From: Hydrogenophilales bacterium RIFOXYD1_FULL_62_11
GTDB lineage: Bacteria; Pseudomonadota; Gammaproteobacteria; Burkholderiales; Thiobacillaceae
Assembly: GCA_001802655.1 (NCBI GenBank)
Contig: MGZO01000133.1
Location: 20,075-39,369, forward strand
Length of the DNA stretch: 19,295 nucleotides
Direction of reading: 5' to 3'
Shown: positions 8,383 to 17,476 of the stretch, piece by piece
How the letters are laid out: each line of letters begins with the position of its first letter
How positions within the stretch are numbered: position 1 is the stretch's first letter
The notes under the pieces: model-generated
Told to the model about the DNA's origin: nothing
The model's database searches: none
Seen by the model: the letters and a program-made list of their open reading frames with translations, nothing else
Program-made: the position numbers and the translations under genes

Positions 8383-8496
8383 TCAACCCTGACGTTGTTT
8401 ATGACGGGGGTCGTCGCAAATAACGCGGACAACACCCTTGCGACGTACAACCTTACACTTACGGCACATTTTTTTAACAGAAGCTTGAACTCTCAT
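8383..8496 (-). CDS. rpmJ: 50S ribosomal protein L36 (zinc-ribbon form)
   Basis: bL36, the smallest large-subunit protein, binds 23S rRNA near the peptidyl-transferase side. It is a 37-residue gene: [17 protein letters not shown], then [20 protein letters not shown]. The zinc ligands C11, C14, C27 and H32 are all present. ATG 8496 follows GGAGAG at about 3-4 nt. It lies 98 bp after secY and 84 bp before rpsM. In many betaproteobacteria infA lies between secY and rpmJ, but no infA frame is present here. Confidence 0.97.
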   Translation of the reverse strand: MRVQASVKKMCRKCKVVRRKGVVRVICDDPRHKQRQG

Positions 8497-8594
8497 GGTT
8501 CTCTCCATTCACTATCGGCAAACACTACCGAACAAAAACAATCAACTTTACGGCCACAATGCACGTACGAACCCATATCGAGGTTGACCGCGAA

Positions 8595-9908
8595 TCAGCG
8601 GCTAATCAAACCACTCTTGAAATTAGCCTTCTTCAGCAGCCCTTCATACTGATGAGACATCACGTAAGCTTGAACCTGAGCCATAAAATCCATCGTGACG
8701 ACCACAATGATCAGCAAGGAAGTGCCACCAAAATAAAACGGTACGTTCCATTTCAGGATGAGGAATTCAGGCAACAAACAAACCAGCGTAATATAGATTG
8801 CGCCAACCAGTGTTAGCCGGGTCAAAATCTTGTCTATATACCGAGCCGTTTGATCACCAGGCCGAATCCCCGGGACAAACGCGCCGCTTTTCTTCAGGTT
8901 ATCCGCTGTCTCTTTGGAATTGAAAACGAGCGCAGTGTAGAAAAAGCAGAAGAAAATAATGGCCATTGCATACAGCAGAACATACACGGGCTGACCAGGG
9001 GATAAAGTCGAAGCAATATCCTTCAGCCACCCCAAACCATCCTTGCTTCCAAACCAACCCGCAAGAGTGGCGGGAAACAAAATGATGCTGGAAGCGAAAA
9101 TGGGAGGGATCACACCAGCCATATTCAACTTGAGGGGCAGATGGGAACTTTGACCGCCTACAACCATTTTCCCAACCTGGCGCTTCGCATAGTTAACGAG
9201 GATTTTGCGCTGCCCACGTTCAACGAAAACAACCAAGGCAGTAACAAGCAACACAGCCACAAACAACATCAACACCAGCGGAATAGAGAACGCGCCGGTG
9301 CGGGTCAACTCGAGCGTCCCACCAATTGCATGCGGGAGTCCTGCCGCAATACCAGCAAAGATGATGATGGAAATTCCGTTTCCGAGACCGCGCTCTGTAA
9401 TTTGTTCGCCCAGCCACATCAAGAACAGGGTTCCCGCCGTCAATGTGACAACCGTAGTCAATCGAAACGCCATACCGGGATCTAGGACCAACCCTGCTTG
9501 CGACTCAAGAGCGATCGCAATACCGATCCCCTGAAACAGTGCCAGGAACAATGTTCCATAGCGGGTGTACTGCGTAATCTTGCGGCGACCGGCTTCACCC
9601 TCTTTTTTCAGCGCTTCCAGCTGAGGCGACACAGTGGTCATCAACTGCACGATAATCGACGCCGATATGTACGGCATGATACCAAGGGCAAAAACGCTGA
9701 AACGTGATAGCGCACCGCCCGAGAACATATTGAACATGCCCAATATGCCACCCTGCTGTGATTTAAACAGCTGATCGAGCACAAGCGGGTCAATACCGGG
9801 TACCGGGATAAAGGTACCAATGCGGTATACGATCAAGGCGCCGAGCAGGAACAAGAGGCGACGTTTAAGGTCACCATATTTGTTCATGCCGGATTTAGGC
9901 GTAGCCAA
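8595..9908 (-). CDS. secY: Protein translocase subunit SecY (TTG start)
   Basis: Channel-forming subunit of the SecYEG translocon, which exports and inserts proteins across the inner membrane. The product is 437 residues with the expected ten hydrophobic segments. Conserved features include [18 protein letters not shown], the plug-region [29 protein letters not shown], and the cytoplasmic loop [19 protein letters not shown]. The start appears to be TTG 9908 ([18 protein letters not shown]): GAGGA lies 8 nt upstream, and MAT- starts are common in relatives. An in-frame ATG at 9887 would remove seven residues and has no Shine-Dalgarno element. It follows rplO by 20 bp, as in spc operons generally. 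Confidence 0.97.
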   Translation of the reverse strand: MATPKSGMNKYGDLKRRLLFLLGALIVYRIGTFIPVPGIDPLVLDQLFKSQQGGILGMFNMFSGGALSRFSVFALGIMPYISASIIVQLMTTVSPQLEALKKEGEAGRRKITQYTRYGTLFLALFQGIGIAIALESQAGLVLDPGMAFRLTTVVTLTAGTLFLMWLGEQITERGLGNGISIIIFAGIAAGLPHAIGGTLELTRTGAFSIPLVLMLFVAVLLVTALVVFVERGQRKILVNYAKRQVGKMVVGGQSSHLPLKLNMAGVIPPIFASSIILFPATLAGWFGSKDGLGWLKDIASTLSPGQPVYVLLYAMAIIFFCFFYTALVFNSKETADNLKKSGAFVPGIRPGDQTARYIDKILTRLTLVGAIYITLVCLLPEFLILKWNVPFYFGGTSLLIIVVVTMDFMAQVQAYVMSHQYEGLLKKANFKSGLISR

Positions 9909-9928
9909 AATGCGCGTCCTCGAAATTA

Positions 9929-10363
9929 TTAGTCAGCGATACTGCCGCCGGCCGCTTCTATCGCAGCACGCGCACCCTTTGTGACAGCAATGCCACGCAG
10001 TTTGACAGGCTTATTAATCTCGCCTGCCAGGTACACCTTGGCAGCGCGAACTGCAACGCTGACCACGCCAGCCTGTTTCAATACAAGCAAATCAATATCA
10101 TCCACACCCATTGACTCAAGTTCGGACATACGTACATGCGCCGTGTTTGCCTTGGTCAGCGAAACGAAACCGCGTTTCGGCAGGCGGCGATGCATAGGCA
10201 TCTGGCCCCCTTCGAAACCGACTTTGTGGAAGCCACCCGAACGAGAAGACTGACCCTTGTGGCCTCGGCCAGCAGTTTTACCAAGCCCAGATCCGATACC
10301 GCGGCCCACGCGACGCTTGTTTTTCTTAGCGCCGTCAGCTGGTTTAATGTTGTTCAGTTCCAT
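9929..10363 (-). CDS. rplO: 50S ribosomal protein L15
   Basis: uL15, a late-assembly large-subunit protein with a long glycine-rich N-terminal extension running into rRNA. The product is 144 residues, as in E. coli. It begins [20 protein letters not shown], with the glycine-rich stretch [19 protein letters not shown] and the segment [15 protein letters not shown]. Its ATG follows immediately after the rpmD stop codon (TAAATG), which suggests translational coupling. Confidence 0.98.
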   Translation of the reverse strand: MELNNIKPADGAKKNKRRVGRGIGSGLGKTAGRGHKGQSSRSGGFHKVGFEGGQMPMHRRLPKRGFVSLTKANTAHVRMSELESMGVDDIDLLVLKQAGVVSVAVRAAKVYLAGEINKPVKLRGIAVTKGARAAIEAAGGSIAD

Positions 10364-10549
10364 TTAAGCCTCGCATTTCACCAAGTACGCTACCTTGGTA
10401 ATCATTCCACGGTTTTCCGGCGTGTCCAGCACCTCGACAGTCTGGTGCATCCGACGCAAACCCAACCCCCTCACACAGGCACGATGCGCTTCCTTGGTGC
10501 CAATCAGGCTCTTGACTTGCGTTACCTTGATCTTCTTCTGTTCAGTCAT
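10364..10549 (-). CDS. rpmD: 50S ribosomal protein L30
   Basis: uL30, a small large-subunit protein, 61 residues against 59 in E. coli. [20 protein letters not shown] and [19 protein letters not shown] are the characteristic segments. It starts 3 bp after the rpsE stop and ends directly against the rplO start codon, so the three genes are tightly coupled. Confidence 0.97.
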   Translation of the reverse strand: MTEQKKIKVTQVKSLIGTKEAHRACVRGLGLRRMHQTVEVLDTPENRGMITKVAYLVKCEA

Positions 10550-10552
10550 GAC

Positions 10553-11068
10553 TTATCCCGTGATGTCTTCAACAGACTTGCCACGCTTGGCTGCAATTTC
10601 GTACGGCGTCGACATTTTCATCAAGCCATCGATGGTCGCACGCACAACGTTGTAGGGATTGGTAGAACCGAGGCACTTTGCAAGCACGTTCTGCACACCC
10701 ATCACTTCGAAAACCGCACGCATCGCGCCACCCGCAATAATGCCGGTACCCTCAGACGCAGGCTGAATCAAAACACGCGAAGCGCCATGATGACCAACCA
10801 CCGTGTGGTGAAATGTCCCACTCTTCAAATTGATCTTGACCAATTTGCGCCGGGCTTCTTCCATCGCCTTCTGCACGGCAACAGGCACTTCGCGGGATTT
10901 ACCCTTGCCCATACCAATGCCGCCATCGCCATCGCCAACCACGGTCAATGCTGCGAAACCCATGATCCGTCCACCCTTCACCACCTTGGTGACTCGGTTG
11001 ACAGAAATCATCTTCTCGCGCAAGCCGTCGCCGCGCTCTTCGTTACTATTAGGTGCTGTACGGGCCAT
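10553..11068 (-). CDS. rpsE: 30S ribosomal protein S5
   Basis: uS5 of the small subunit, involved in decoding accuracy and mRNA entry. The product is 171 residues. The N-terminal double-stranded-RNA-binding-like domain contains [20 protein letters not shown] and [20 protein letters not shown]. The C-terminal half has [20 protein letters not shown] and [13 protein letters not shown]. It follows rplR by 15 bp. Residues of the loop classically altered in spectinomycin-resistant strains look wild type by eye. Confidence 0.98.
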   Translation of the reverse strand: MARTAPNSNEERGDGLREKMISVNRVTKVVKGGRIMGFAALTVVGDGDGGIGMGKGKSREVPVAVQKAMEEARRKLVKINLKSGTFHHTVVGHHGASRVLIQPASEGTGIIAGGAMRAVFEVMGVQNVLAKCLGSTNPYNVVRATIDGLMKMSTPYEIAAKRGKSVEDITG

Positions 11069-11083
11069 CTTGGGTCTGCCTCG

Positions 11084-11437
11084 TTAAAATACCAAACCGC
11101 CTTCGCGGGCCGCTTCAGCCAGGGCCTTTACGCGCCCATGAAACTGAAAACCAGACCGGTCGAAAGCTACTTTTTCAATACCCAAACCCTTGGCTTTTTC
11201 AGCCAAGCGCTTGCCGACTGCCGCAGCCGCATCAACATTGCCACCATTGGGCAATTGAGCACGCATGTCTTTATCGTTACTCGACACGCTGGCCATTACC
11301 GTTCCACCGTCCGCGGAAATGATTTGCGCGTAGATATGGGTGTTGGTGCGATTAATCGAGAGCCGAATCGCCTTAACGGCCGCGATTTTGGCGCGGGTTT
11401 TACGCGACCGGCGAATCCGTGATTGCTTGGTGTTCAT
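11084..11437 (-). CDS. rplR: 50S ribosomal protein L18
   Basis: uL18 binds 5S rRNA, together with L5, in the central protuberance. The product is 117 residues, identical in length to E. coli L18. Features include the basic N-terminus ([20 protein letters not shown]), the segment [21 protein letters not shown], and the end [20 protein letters not shown] followed by EGGLVF. It lies 16 bp downstream of rplF. Confidence 0.98.
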   Translation of the reverse strand: MNTKQSRIRRSRKTRAKIAAVKAIRLSINRTNTHIYAQIISADGGTVMASVSSNDKDMRAQLPNGGNVDAAAAVGKRLAEKAKGLGIEKVAFDRSGFQFHGRVKALAEAAREGGLVF

Positions 11438-11453
11438 TGTTTATCCTTAAACC

Positions 11454-11984
11454 TTATTTCTTCTTGGTCTCTTTCTTGATAACCACTTCGTCGCTGTAGC
11501 GAACACCCTTGCCCTTATAAGGCTCCGGCGGACGATACGAGCGCACATCAGCAGCTACCTGCCCAACAACCTGACGATCCACACCCTTGATCAGAATTTC
11601 TGTCTGGGTAGGTGTTTCGACCTTAATGCCCGCAGGCATTTTGTGAACCACCGGATGAGAAAACCCCAAAGTCAGATTAAGCGCATCACCTTGTGCCTGC
11701 GCACGGTAACCCACGCCCACCAGAAGCAGTTTCTTCTCAAACCCCTTCGAAACACCCGTAACCATATTGTTGACCAGGGCACGCATCGTGCCGGCCATGG
11801 CATTCGACTGGATGGTGGAGGCCGCTGGCGCGAACGTCAGCACACCAGCATTAAGCGCGACAGTGACGTCGTTAGACATGGACTGCGTCATCGACCCCAA
11901 TGGCCCTTTTACAGAAATATTTGCGCCCAGGGAAACCTCAACACCTGCGGGCAAGGAAATAGGATTGTTAGCAACACGTGACAT
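11454..11984 (-). CDS. rplF: 50S ribosomal protein L6
   Basis: uL6 lies near the GTPase-associated region and contacts the sarcin-ricin loop. The product is 176 residues and has the two-fold repeat architecture. The first domain carries [20 protein letters not shown] and [12 protein letters not shown]. The second carries [20 protein letters not shown] and [14 protein letters not shown], then the C-terminal signature [18 protein letters not shown]. The lysine-rich end (KKETKKK) is normal. It is 12 bp after rpsH. Confidence 0.98.
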   Translation of the reverse strand: MSRVANNPISLPAGVEVSLGANISVKGPLGSMTQSMSNDVTVALNAGVLTFAPAASTIQSNAMAGTMRALVNNMVTGVSKGFEKKLLLVGVGYRAQAQGDALNLTLGFSHPVVHKMPAGIKVETPTQTEILIKGVDRQVVGQVAADVRSYRPPEPYKGKGVRYSDEVVIKKETKKK

Positions 11985-11996
11985 ATCCGCTCCCCC

Positions 11997-12392
11997 TTAC
12001 GCTACAACGCACAGAACTTCACCACCCACGCCCTTGGCGCGAGCGTGACGATCGGTCATGACACCACTGGATGTAGACACAATCGCCACACCCAGACCGT
12101 TCATCACGCGAGGCAGATCTTCAACACCCTTGTAAACCCGCAGACCAGGCTTACTGACGCGCTCTATCCGCTCGATAACCGGACGGCCGGCATAATATTT
12201 AAGCTCCAGTTCAAGTTCGGGCTTGCCAGCCTCGCCGCGAATTGCGAAGCCGTCGATATAGCCTTCATCAGCCAGAACTTTGGCAATGGCAACCTTGACT
12301 TTTGAACAAGGCATCGAGACAACCGCCTTCTCGACGGCTTGCGCGTTACGGATGCGGGTCAGCATATCCGCGATCGGATCACTCATACTCAT
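11997..12392 (-). CDS. rpsH: 30S ribosomal protein S8
   Basis: uS8 is a primary 16S rRNA binder; in E. coli it also represses spc-operon translation by binding mRNA near the start of rplE. The product is 131 residues, beginning [18 protein letters not shown] and ending in the conserved [21 protein letters not shown] second in-frame ATG lies at 12386, but AAGGGG is better spaced from 12392. It follows rpsN by 13 bp. I could not confirm an S8 mRNA site by eye. Confidence 0.98.
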   Translation of the reverse strand: MSMSDPIADMLTRIRNAQAVEKAVVSMPCSKVKVAIAKVLADEGYIDGFAIRGEAGKPELELELKYYAGRPVIERIERVSKPGLRVYKGVEDLPRVMNGLGVAIVSTSSGVMTDRHARAKGVGGEVLCVVA

Positions 12393-12405
12393 ATCGTCTT
12401 ACCCC

Positions 12406-12711
12406 TTACCAGCTTGCCTTGACGATGCCAGGAATTTCCCCGCGCATCGCATATTCACGCACCTTGCTACGCGCCAGGCCGAATTTGCTGAACACACCAC
12501 GCGGGCGCCCTGTCAACTGACAGCGATTACGCTGTCGGACGGGGCTCGAATCACGCGGGAGTTCCTGCAATGTTTTATACGCAGCCATGCGGTCTTCATC
12601 GCTTGTTTTCGTGTTCGAAATCAAGGCTTTGAGCTCTGCACGTTTAGCGGCGTATTTTTTAACCATACGCGTGCGCTTTTCTTCGCGGTTAATCAAGGAC
12701 AACTTGGCCAT
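12406..12711 (-). CDS. rpsN: 30S ribosomal protein S14 (long, zinc-free form)
   Basis: uS14 of the small-subunit head. The frame is open upstream to 12771, but that part lies inside rplE. The start is ATG 12711 ([18 protein letters not shown]), preceded by GAGG that overlaps the rplE stop region. The product is 101 residues, the long form, and lacks the CxxC...CxxC zinc motif. [20 protein letters not shown] and [20 protein letters not shown] are the conserved C-terminal segments. The spacing from the rplE stop (7 bp) implies coupling. Confidence 0.98.
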   Translation of the reverse strand: MAKLSLINREEKRTRMVKKYAAKRAELKALISNTKTSDEDRMAAYKTLQELPRDSSPVRQRNRCQLTGRPRGVFSKFGLARSKVREYAMRGEIPGIVKASW

Positions 12712-12718
12712 GCCTACC

Positions 12719-13258
12719 TCAATTCTTGAACGGGAAGCTGAAGGCAGCGAGCAGTGCTCGCGCTTCATCATCGGTTTTTGCCGAGGTGGTGATGGTGATA
12801 TTCATCCCACGCAAGGCATCAATTTTGTCGTACTCGATCTCGGGGAAAATGATCTGCTCTTTAATACCCATGTTGTAATTACCACGACCATCAAAAGACT
12901 TGCCCGAAACGCCCCGGAAGTCCCGGATACGCGGCATAGCCACGGACACCAGGCGATCAAGGAACTCATACATCTGACCGCGACGCAAGGTAACCATGCA
13001 GCCGACGGGATAGTTGTCACGAATTTTGAAACCCGCTATGGACTTTTTGGATTTCGTGACCACAGGTTTTTGACCCGCGATTTTCTGCATGTCAGAAACA
13101 GCGTGATCCATCACCTTCTTGTCCGCAACCGCTTCGCCCACGCCCATGTTCAACGTGATTTTCTTGATGCGAGGGACTTCCATAACAGACTTGTAGCCGA
13201 ACTGTTCAACCAGCTTAGGCACCACTGTTTCTCGGTAAAACTCTTGAAAACGCGCCAT
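12719..13258 (-). CDS. rplE: 50S ribosomal protein L5
   Basis: uL5 binds 5S rRNA and contacts P-site tRNA and S13 in the central protuberance. The product is 179 residues, as in E. coli. It begins [20 protein letters not shown] and contains [40 protein letters not shown] and [20 protein letters not shown]. It starts 2 bp after the rplX stop (TAATCATG), a coupled arrangement. In E. coli the S8 repressor site sits around this start codon. Confidence 0.98.
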   Translation of the reverse strand: MARFQEFYRETVVPKLVEQFGYKSVMEVPRIKKITLNMGVGEAVADKKVMDHAVSDMQKIAGQKPVVTKSKKSIAGFKIRDNYPVGCMVTLRRGQMYEFLDRLVSVAMPRIRDFRGVSGKSFDGRGNYNMGIKEQIIFPEIEYDKIDALRGMNITITTSAKTDDEARALLAAFSFPFKN

Positions 13259-13260
13259 GA

Positions 13261-13584
13261 TTACCCCTGTGCGTCAACCATCTCGCCATTGGACTTAAAC
13301 ACGCGAACTTTGCGGCCGTCCTCCAGCACCTTATAACCAACTCGATCAGCCTTCTGAGTCGCAGCATTGAACAGCGCGATGTTAGAAGCCTGAATCGGCA
13401 TCTCTTTTTCAACAATCCCACCCTGGATATTGCGCATGGGATTAGGCTTCTGATGCTTCTTGACGCGATTTACGCCCTCAATCAACAGATGCCCGGTATC
13501 GAGAACGCGAAGCACGGTGCCCCGCTTACCCTTATCTTTGCCGGTCAGGACAACTACCTGATCGCTCTTATGAATACGTGCCAT
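13261..13584 (-). CDS. rplX: 50S ribosomal protein L24
   Basis: uL24 initiates large-subunit assembly and lies beside the exit tunnel. The product is 107 residues, with an N-terminal KOW motif ([20 protein letters not shown]). It also has INRVKKH-type sequence (here [20 protein letters not shown]) and a short basic C-terminal region. It starts 8 bp after rplN and stops 2 bp before rplE. Confidence 0.97.
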   Translation of the reverse strand: MARIHKSDQVVVLTGKDKGKRGTVLRVLDTGHLLIEGVNRVKKHQKPNPMRNIQGGIVEKEMPIQASNIALFNAATQKADRVGYKVLEDGRKVRVFKSNGEMVDAQG

Positions 13585-13592
13585 GATTTTCC

Positions 13593-13961
13593 TTACAGAA
13601 CCTCGGGTGCAAGCGAGACGATCTTCATGAACTTCTCGGTACGCAGCTCACGGGTAACCGGCCCAAAAATACGGGTGCCGATCGGCTCGAGCTTGTTGTT
13701 CAACAACACAGCAGCATTACCATCAAAACGGACAAGCGAACCATCCGGACGGCGCACGCCTTTTGCTGTACGTACAACAACAGCACTGTAAACGTCGCCC
13801 TTTTTCACGCGGCTACGCGGAGCAGCATCTTTAATGCTGACCTTGATAATATCGCCCACGCTTGCATAGCGACGATGACTGCCACCCAACACCTTGATGC
13901 ACATAACCGAGCGCGCACCAGTATTATCAGCAACATCCAATACGGACTGCATTTGAATCAT
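13593..13961 (-). CDS. rplN: 50S ribosomal protein L14
   Basis: uL14 forms intersubunit bridges to 16S rRNA and is the docking site for the silencing factor RsfS. The product is 122 residues, near the E. coli length of 123. It begins [20 protein letters not shown] and contains [20 protein letters not shown] and [20 protein letters not shown]. It is the first gene of the spc block. Its start codon follows a 167-bp non-coding leader with a promoter candidate and three hairpins. Confidence 0.98.
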   Translation of the reverse strand: MIQMQSVLDVADNTGARSVMCIKVLGGSHRRYASVGDIIKVSIKDAAPRSRVKKGDVYSAVVVRTAKGVRRPDGSLVRFDGNAAVLLNNKLEPIGTRIFGPVTRELRTEKFMKIVSLAPEVL

Positions 13962-13981
13962 TTAATTGCCTCCAACTTTAT

Positions 13982-14039
13982 CCACCATAGTGGTGGCCAG
14001 TTTTGGAACCCGTTCGGGAGATATTCCGCTTACGCGGAA
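13982..14039 (-). other. Three small hairpins in the rplN leader
   Basis: Three perfect short inverted repeats lie in the region between rpsQ and rplN. They are 13982-13996 (CCACCA, loop TAG, TGGTGG), 14009-14018 (CCC, loop GTTC, GGG) and 14024-14039 (TTCCGC, loop TTAC, GCGGAA). All would lie in the 5' untranslated leader of an rplN transcript started at the upstream promoter candidate. None has a U-tract on the minus strand, so none is an intrinsic terminator. Confidence 0.45.
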
Positions 14040-14096
14040 ACTATTGAGCCGACGAACCAGTTAACCTCAACCGGCACGCCAACCGGAAAACGCAGA

Positions 14097-14125
14097 ACTA
14101 TACTTTGTAAACAGGTGCAGCGCAA
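14097..14125 (-). promoter_or_regulatory. Promoter candidate for the spc block
   Basis: On the minus strand TTGCGC (14125-14120) and TATAGT (14102-14097) are separated by exactly 17 bp. The -10 matches consensus at five of six positions and the -35 at three, so the box is moderate. It lies just after the rpsQ stop codon in a 167-bp gap, the place where the E. coli spc promoter is known to lie. Transcription would begin near 14090, giving a leader of about 130 nt before rplN. Confidence 0.5.
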
Positions 14126-14128
14126 GCC

Positions 14129-14392
14129 TTAAACGCGTGCACGTTCAACTAATTTGCTGACTGTCCATGCTTTGGTACGTGACAACTTGCGCGACTCTTC
14201 AATTTGAACCGTATCGCCTTCATGAAAATCATTATTTTCATCATGTGCATGGTATTTCTTAGACAAACGAATAATCTTGCCAATGACCGGATGCTTGACG
14301 CGGCGCTCAACAAGAACAGTAACCGTCTTGTTCATCTTGTCACTCACCACGCGCCCGGTAAGGGTGCGAACCATCTTTTTGCTATCAGTCAT
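14129..14392 (-). CDS. rpsQ: 30S ribosomal protein S17
   Basis: uS17 is an OB-fold primary 16S rRNA-binding protein. The product is 87 residues: [40 protein letters not shown], the conserved [20 protein letters not shown], and [20 protein letters not shown]. Its ATG overlaps the rpmC stop in a 4-bp ATGA, implying translational coupling. It is the last gene of the S10 block. Confidence 0.98.
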   Translation of the reverse strand: MTDSKKMVRTLTGRVVSDKMNKTVTVLVERRVKHPVIGKIIRLSKKYHAHDENNDFHEGDTVQIEESRKLSRTKAWTVSKLVERARV

Positions 14393-14583
14393 GCTTGACC
14401 CACCTTCTCGCGCATTATCGTTTTAACCCGAGCAATATCACGACGCAATTTGCCGAGGTCTGCGGTCTTGGTTGACTGCTGGGTAGCCACCTGCATGCGC
14501 AGCGCAAAGTGTGCGCGCAGCAAGGACTCGAGTTCCTGTTTCAATTCAACGGCATTTTTGCCGCGCATATCTTTAGTGTTCAT
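14389..14583 (-). CDS. rpmC: 50S ribosomal protein L29
   Basis: uL29 is a small two-helix protein at the tunnel exit, close to the docking site for trigger factor and SRP. The product is 64 residues (63 in E. coli), beginning [20 protein letters not shown] and continuing [16 protein letters not shown], with [14 protein letters not shown] near the end. It starts 3 bp after the rplP stop and shares four bases with rpsQ. Confidence 0.97.
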   Translation of the reverse strand: MNTKDMRGKNAVELKQELESLLRAHFALRMQVATQQSTKTADLGKLRRDIARVKTIMREKVGQA

Positions 14584-14586
14584 TGC

Positions 14587-15003
14587 TTAGCTCCCGATCA
14601 TGCGGGTAACGAAAGTGGTCGCAATCGGAAGCTTGGCTGCAGCCAGGCGAAACGCCTCACGCGCCAACTCCTCGTTCACACCATCCATCTCATACAAAAC
14701 TTTGCCAGGCTGAATCTCAGCCACGTAATACTCGGGGGCGCCTTTACCATTACCCATACGCACCTCTGCAGGCTTACGCGAAATTGGTTTGTCCGGAAAA
14801 ATGCGAATCCAGATGCGACCACCACGCTTGATGTGACGCGTCATTGCGCGACGAGCAGCTTCAATCTGCCGAGCCGTCAAACGGCCACGACCAATTGCCT
14901 TAAGGCCAAAATCACCAAAACTCACGTCGGCACCGCGCGTCGCCAAGCCAGTGTTGCGGCCTTTTTGCTCCTTGCGGTATTTCCTTCTAGCTGGCTGCAG
15001 CAT
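14587..15003 (-). CDS. rplP: 50S ribosomal protein L16
   Basis: uL16 sits at the base of the central protuberance and helps position A-site tRNA. The product is 138 residues. [20 protein letters not shown] is a betaproteobacterial-type N-terminus. [20 protein letters not shown] and [20 protein letters not shown] are conserved; R82 corresponds to the arginine hydroxylated in E. coli L16 (R81). The gene begins inside rpsC: the last 17 bp of rpsC, including its stop codon, are read in another frame as the start of rplP. Confidence 0.98.
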   Translation of the reverse strand: MLQPARRKYRKEQKGRNTGLATRGADVSFGDFGLKAIGRGRLTARQIEAARRAMTRHIKRGGRIWIRIFPDKPISRKPAEVRMGNGKGAPEYYVAEIQPGKVLYEMDGVNEELAREAFRLAAAKLPIATTFVTRMIGS

Positions 15004-15691
15004 GTTTCACTCCTGGTTTCTTGCTGCGCTTTTCCTGCTCAGCGACCACGGGTTGTTCGCTACGATTCAGCGCATCACCCTTATAAACCCAAACTTTGAT
15101 TCCAATGATGCCGTATGTGGTTTTTGCTTCTGCAAATCCGTAATCAATCTCGGCACGCAGTGTATGCAGTGGCACGCGTCCTTCGCGATACCACTCCGTA
15201 CGGGCAATCTCCGCCCCGTTCAAGCGGCCGGAACTCATGATTTTGATGCCTTGCGCACCTAAACGCATTGCGTTTTGCATGGCGCGCTTCATCGCACGAC
15301 GGAACATCACGCGCTTTTCGAGCTGTTGTGCGATACCGTCAGCAATAATTTGTGCATCGGTTTCAGGCTTGCGAACTTCTTCGATATTTACATGAACAGG
15401 CACAGACATCAGGCGCGCAAGCTCACCGCGCAGCACTTCAATATCCTCACCTTTTTTACCGATGACAATACCAGGGCGCCCGCTAAAAATTGTAATGCGA
15501 GCGTTCTTTGCAGGCCGCTCGATGATCACCTTGGAAATCGACGCGTGCGCAAGCTTCTTCTTCAGAAAGTCACGCACCTTGATGTCCTCAAGAAGCGAAC
15601 TGGCAAACGTTTTATTTGAACCGTACCATTTGGCGGTCCAGATACGCTGAACACCAAGGCGGAACCCAATTGGATGTATTTTTTGTCCCAT
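14987..15691 (-). CDS. rpsC: 30S ribosomal protein S3
   Basis: uS3 lines the mRNA entry tunnel and helps unwind mRNA. The product is 234 residues, beginning [21 protein letters not shown] type II KH domain carries [20 protein letters not shown]. The C-terminal domain contains [20 protein letters not shown] and [18 protein letters not shown]. The C-terminal tail is short and basic. The gene overlaps rplP by 17 bp and follows rplV by 9 bp. Confidence 0.98.
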   Translation of the reverse strand: MGQKIHPIGFRLGVQRIWTAKWYGSNKTFASSLLEDIKVRDFLKKKLAHASISKVIIERPAKNARITIFSGRPGIVIGKKGEDIEVLRGELARLMSVPVHVNIEEVRKPETDAQIIADGIAQQLEKRVMFRRAMKRAMQNAMRLGAQGIKIMSSGRLNGAEIARTEWYREGRVPLHTLRAEIDYGFAEAKTTYGIIGIKVWVYKGDALNRSEQPVVAEQEKRSKKPGVKHAAAS

Positions 15692-15700
15692 GGCGCGTCC

Positions 15701-16030
15701 TTAATCCCCAACCGTCACAGTAATGTGACAAGTTGGTTTGCTAATACGATTGCCTCGGCCTTTGGCGCGGGCAGTAAAACGCTTCAGCACCGACCCCTGG
15801 TCGATGTAAATCGTTTTAACTTTTAGTGAATCAATATCAGCACCCTCGTTATGCTCGGCATTTGCAATCGCCGATTCGAGCACCTTCTTGATAATTTCAG
15901 CTCCTTTTTTGGGGCTGAAGGCCAAGATATTCAACGCCTGCTCAACACGAAGACCACGAATCTGATCAGCGACCAGTCGACCCTTCTGTGCACCCAAGCG
16001 CGTACCACGCAAAATCGCAGAAACTTCCAT
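15701..16030 (-). CDS. rplV: 50S ribosomal protein L22
   Basis: uL22 stabilises 23S rRNA and its long beta-hairpin lines the exit tunnel. Two ATGs stand in tandem at 16033 and 16030, preceded by AAGGAGCGC. The second gives better Shine-Dalgarno spacing (6 nt rather than 3) and a 109-residue protein beginning [20 protein letters not shown], so I use it. The 16033 start (MMEVSA) is possible. The frame upstream of that lies inside rpsS. Conserved regions are [36 protein letters not shown] and the hairpin [20 protein letters not shown]. Confidence 0.95.
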   Translation of the reverse strand: MEVSAILRGTRLGAQKGRLVADQIRGLRVEQALNILAFSPKKGAEIIKKVLESAIANAEHNEGADIDSLKVKTIYIDQGSVLKRFTARAKGRGNRISKPTCHITVTVGD

Positions 16031-16040
16031 CATGCGCTCC

Positions 16041-16316
16041 TTATTTCTTAGCCTTCTTATCCGCAACGTGACCTTTGAAAGTACGCGTTATGGAAAACTC
16101 ACCCAGTTTGTGTCCGACCATGTTTTCGGTCACAAACACCGGAATATGCTGGCGGCCGTTGTGAACCGCGATCGTCAAACCAATAAAATCAGGCAAAACG
16201 GTAGAACGACGCGACCAGGTCTTGATTGGGCGTTTATCACTCGTGTTACGCGAAGTTTCGATCTTTTTCAGCAAGTGCCCATCCACGAACGGGCCTTTTT
16301 TAATTGAACGTGCCAT
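16041..16316 (-). CDS. rpsS: 30S ribosomal protein S19
   Basis: uS19 of the small-subunit head, which forms a complex with S13. The product is 91 residues: [20 protein letters not shown], then [20 protein letters not shown], and the conserved [20 protein letters not shown]. It lies 15 bp after rplB and ends just before rplV, with its stop codon close to the rplV ribosome-binding site. Confidence 0.98.
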   Translation of the reverse strand: MARSIKKGPFVDGHLLKKIETSRNTSDKRPIKTWSRRSTVLPDFIGLTIAVHNGRQHIPVFVTENMVGHKLGEFSITRTFKGHVADKKAKK

Positions 16317-16331
16317 TTATTTCTACCTCAA

Positions 16332-17159
16332 TCAGCGCGCTTGACGGCGGCGGACGATCATGTTGGAGGTGCGCTTGTTGCTACGGGTACGGTAACCCTT
16401 GGTCGGCGTGCCCCACGGACTCACCGGATGACGGCCAGCCGCAGTGCGACCCTCACCACCACCATGCGGGTGATCACATGGGTTCATCACCACACCACGA
16501 ACCGTCGGACGCACACCGCGCCAGCGCATTGCACCGGCTTTACCGATCGAACGCAGGCTGTGCTCTTCATTGCCCACTTCACCCAAGGTCGCGCGGCAAT
16601 CGACGTGCACCTTGCGGATTTCACCTGAACGCAAACGCAACTGGGCGTAAGCACCCTCGCGCGCCAACAGCTGAACCGAGGTACCCGCCGAGCGTGCAAT
16701 TTGCGCACCCTTACCGGGCATCATTTCAATGCAATGCACGGTGCTTCCGACCGGAATACTACGCAACGGAAGGCAGTTACCCGCCTTGATTGGTGCTTCG
16801 ACACCACTGACCAACTGCGCACCAGCCTGAATGCCACGCGGTGCGATAATGTAACGACGCTCACCATCGGCGTAACACAGCAATGCAAGATGCGCCGAAC
16901 GGTTCGGGTCATACTCAATACGCTCAACCGTTGCAGGGATGCCATCCTTGTTACGACGGAAATCGACCACGCGGTAATGTTGCTTATGGCCACCACCTTT
17001 GTGGCGAACCGTAATGTGACCGTTATTGTTACGACCGGAACCGCGCTTTTGCGGCTCCAGCAACGCTGCTACAGGCTTGCCTTTATGCAGACCAGGTGTT
17101 ACGACCTTGACAACCGCGCGGCGGCCGGCAGAGGTAGGTTTGACTTTAATCAATGCCAT
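16332..17159 (-). CDS. rplB: 50S ribosomal protein L2
   Basis: uL2 is needed for subunit association and supports the peptidyl-transferase centre. The product is 275 residues (E. coli 273). The N-terminal RNA-binding domain has [20 protein letters not shown] and [19 protein letters not shown]. The C-terminal domain has the signature [16 protein letters not shown]230 corresponds to the essential histidine 229 of E. coli L2. A cysteine (C228) precedes it where E. coli has valine. It follows rplW by 11 bp. Confidence 0.98.
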   Translation of the reverse strand: MALIKVKPTSAGRRAVVKVVTPGLHKGKPVAALLEPQKRGSGRNNNGHITVRHKGGGHKQHYRVVDFRRNKDGIPATVERIEYDPNRSAHLALLCYADGERRYIIAPRGIQAGAQLVSGVEAPIKAGNCLPLRSIPVGSTVHCIEMMPGKGAQIARSAGTSVQLLAREGAYAQLRLRSGEIRKVHVDCRATLGEVGNEEHSLRSIGKAGAMRWRGVRPTVRGVVMNPCDHPHGGGEGRTAAGRHPVSPWGTPTKGYRTRSNKRTSNMIVRRRQAR

Positions 17160-17170
17160 GATTTTCTCCC

Positions 17171-17476
17171 TTACTGACCGGACGTGAAGTCAATGTCCTG
17201 CCCCTGCTTGAGGGTGACATAGGCTTTCTTCCAGTTATCACGGCGACCCGTAACACGCCCGGAGCGCTTGACCTTGCCCTTGACGTTCAGCACCTGCACA
17301 CCCACCACTTCGACCTTAAACAAATCAGCAACAGCAGCGCCAATTTCCTGCTTGGTCGCATCGGGCAAAACACGAAATACAACCTGATTCAATTTATCAG
17401 CCAGACGGGTGCTCTTTTCAGAGATCACCGGCGCAAGAATGACTTTGAGCAAACGCTCTTGAGTAAACGCACCCAT
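17171..17476 (-). CDS. rplW: 50S ribosomal protein L23
   Basis: uL23 at the tunnel exit is the main docking point for trigger factor and SRP. I place the start at ATG 17476 ([20 protein letters not shown]), which overlaps the rplD stop by one base (TGATG) and has GAGGAG about 8 nt upstream. A GTG one codon earlier (17479) is possible. The product is 101 residues and retains [40 protein letters not shown] and [16 protein letters not shown]. Confidence 0.95.
   Translation of the reverse strand: MGAFTQERLLKVILAPVISEKSTRLADKLNQVVFRVLPDATKQEIGAAVADLFKVEVVGVQVLNVKGKVKRSGRVTGRRDNWKKAYVTLKQGQDIDFTSGQ

Noticed and set aside
10136..11422. Long plus-strand open frame of 428 codons
   Set aside because: It runs antisense across rplO, rpmD, rpsE and rplR, which are all unmistakable. 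The translation has histidine- and arginine-rich composition typical of shadow frames.
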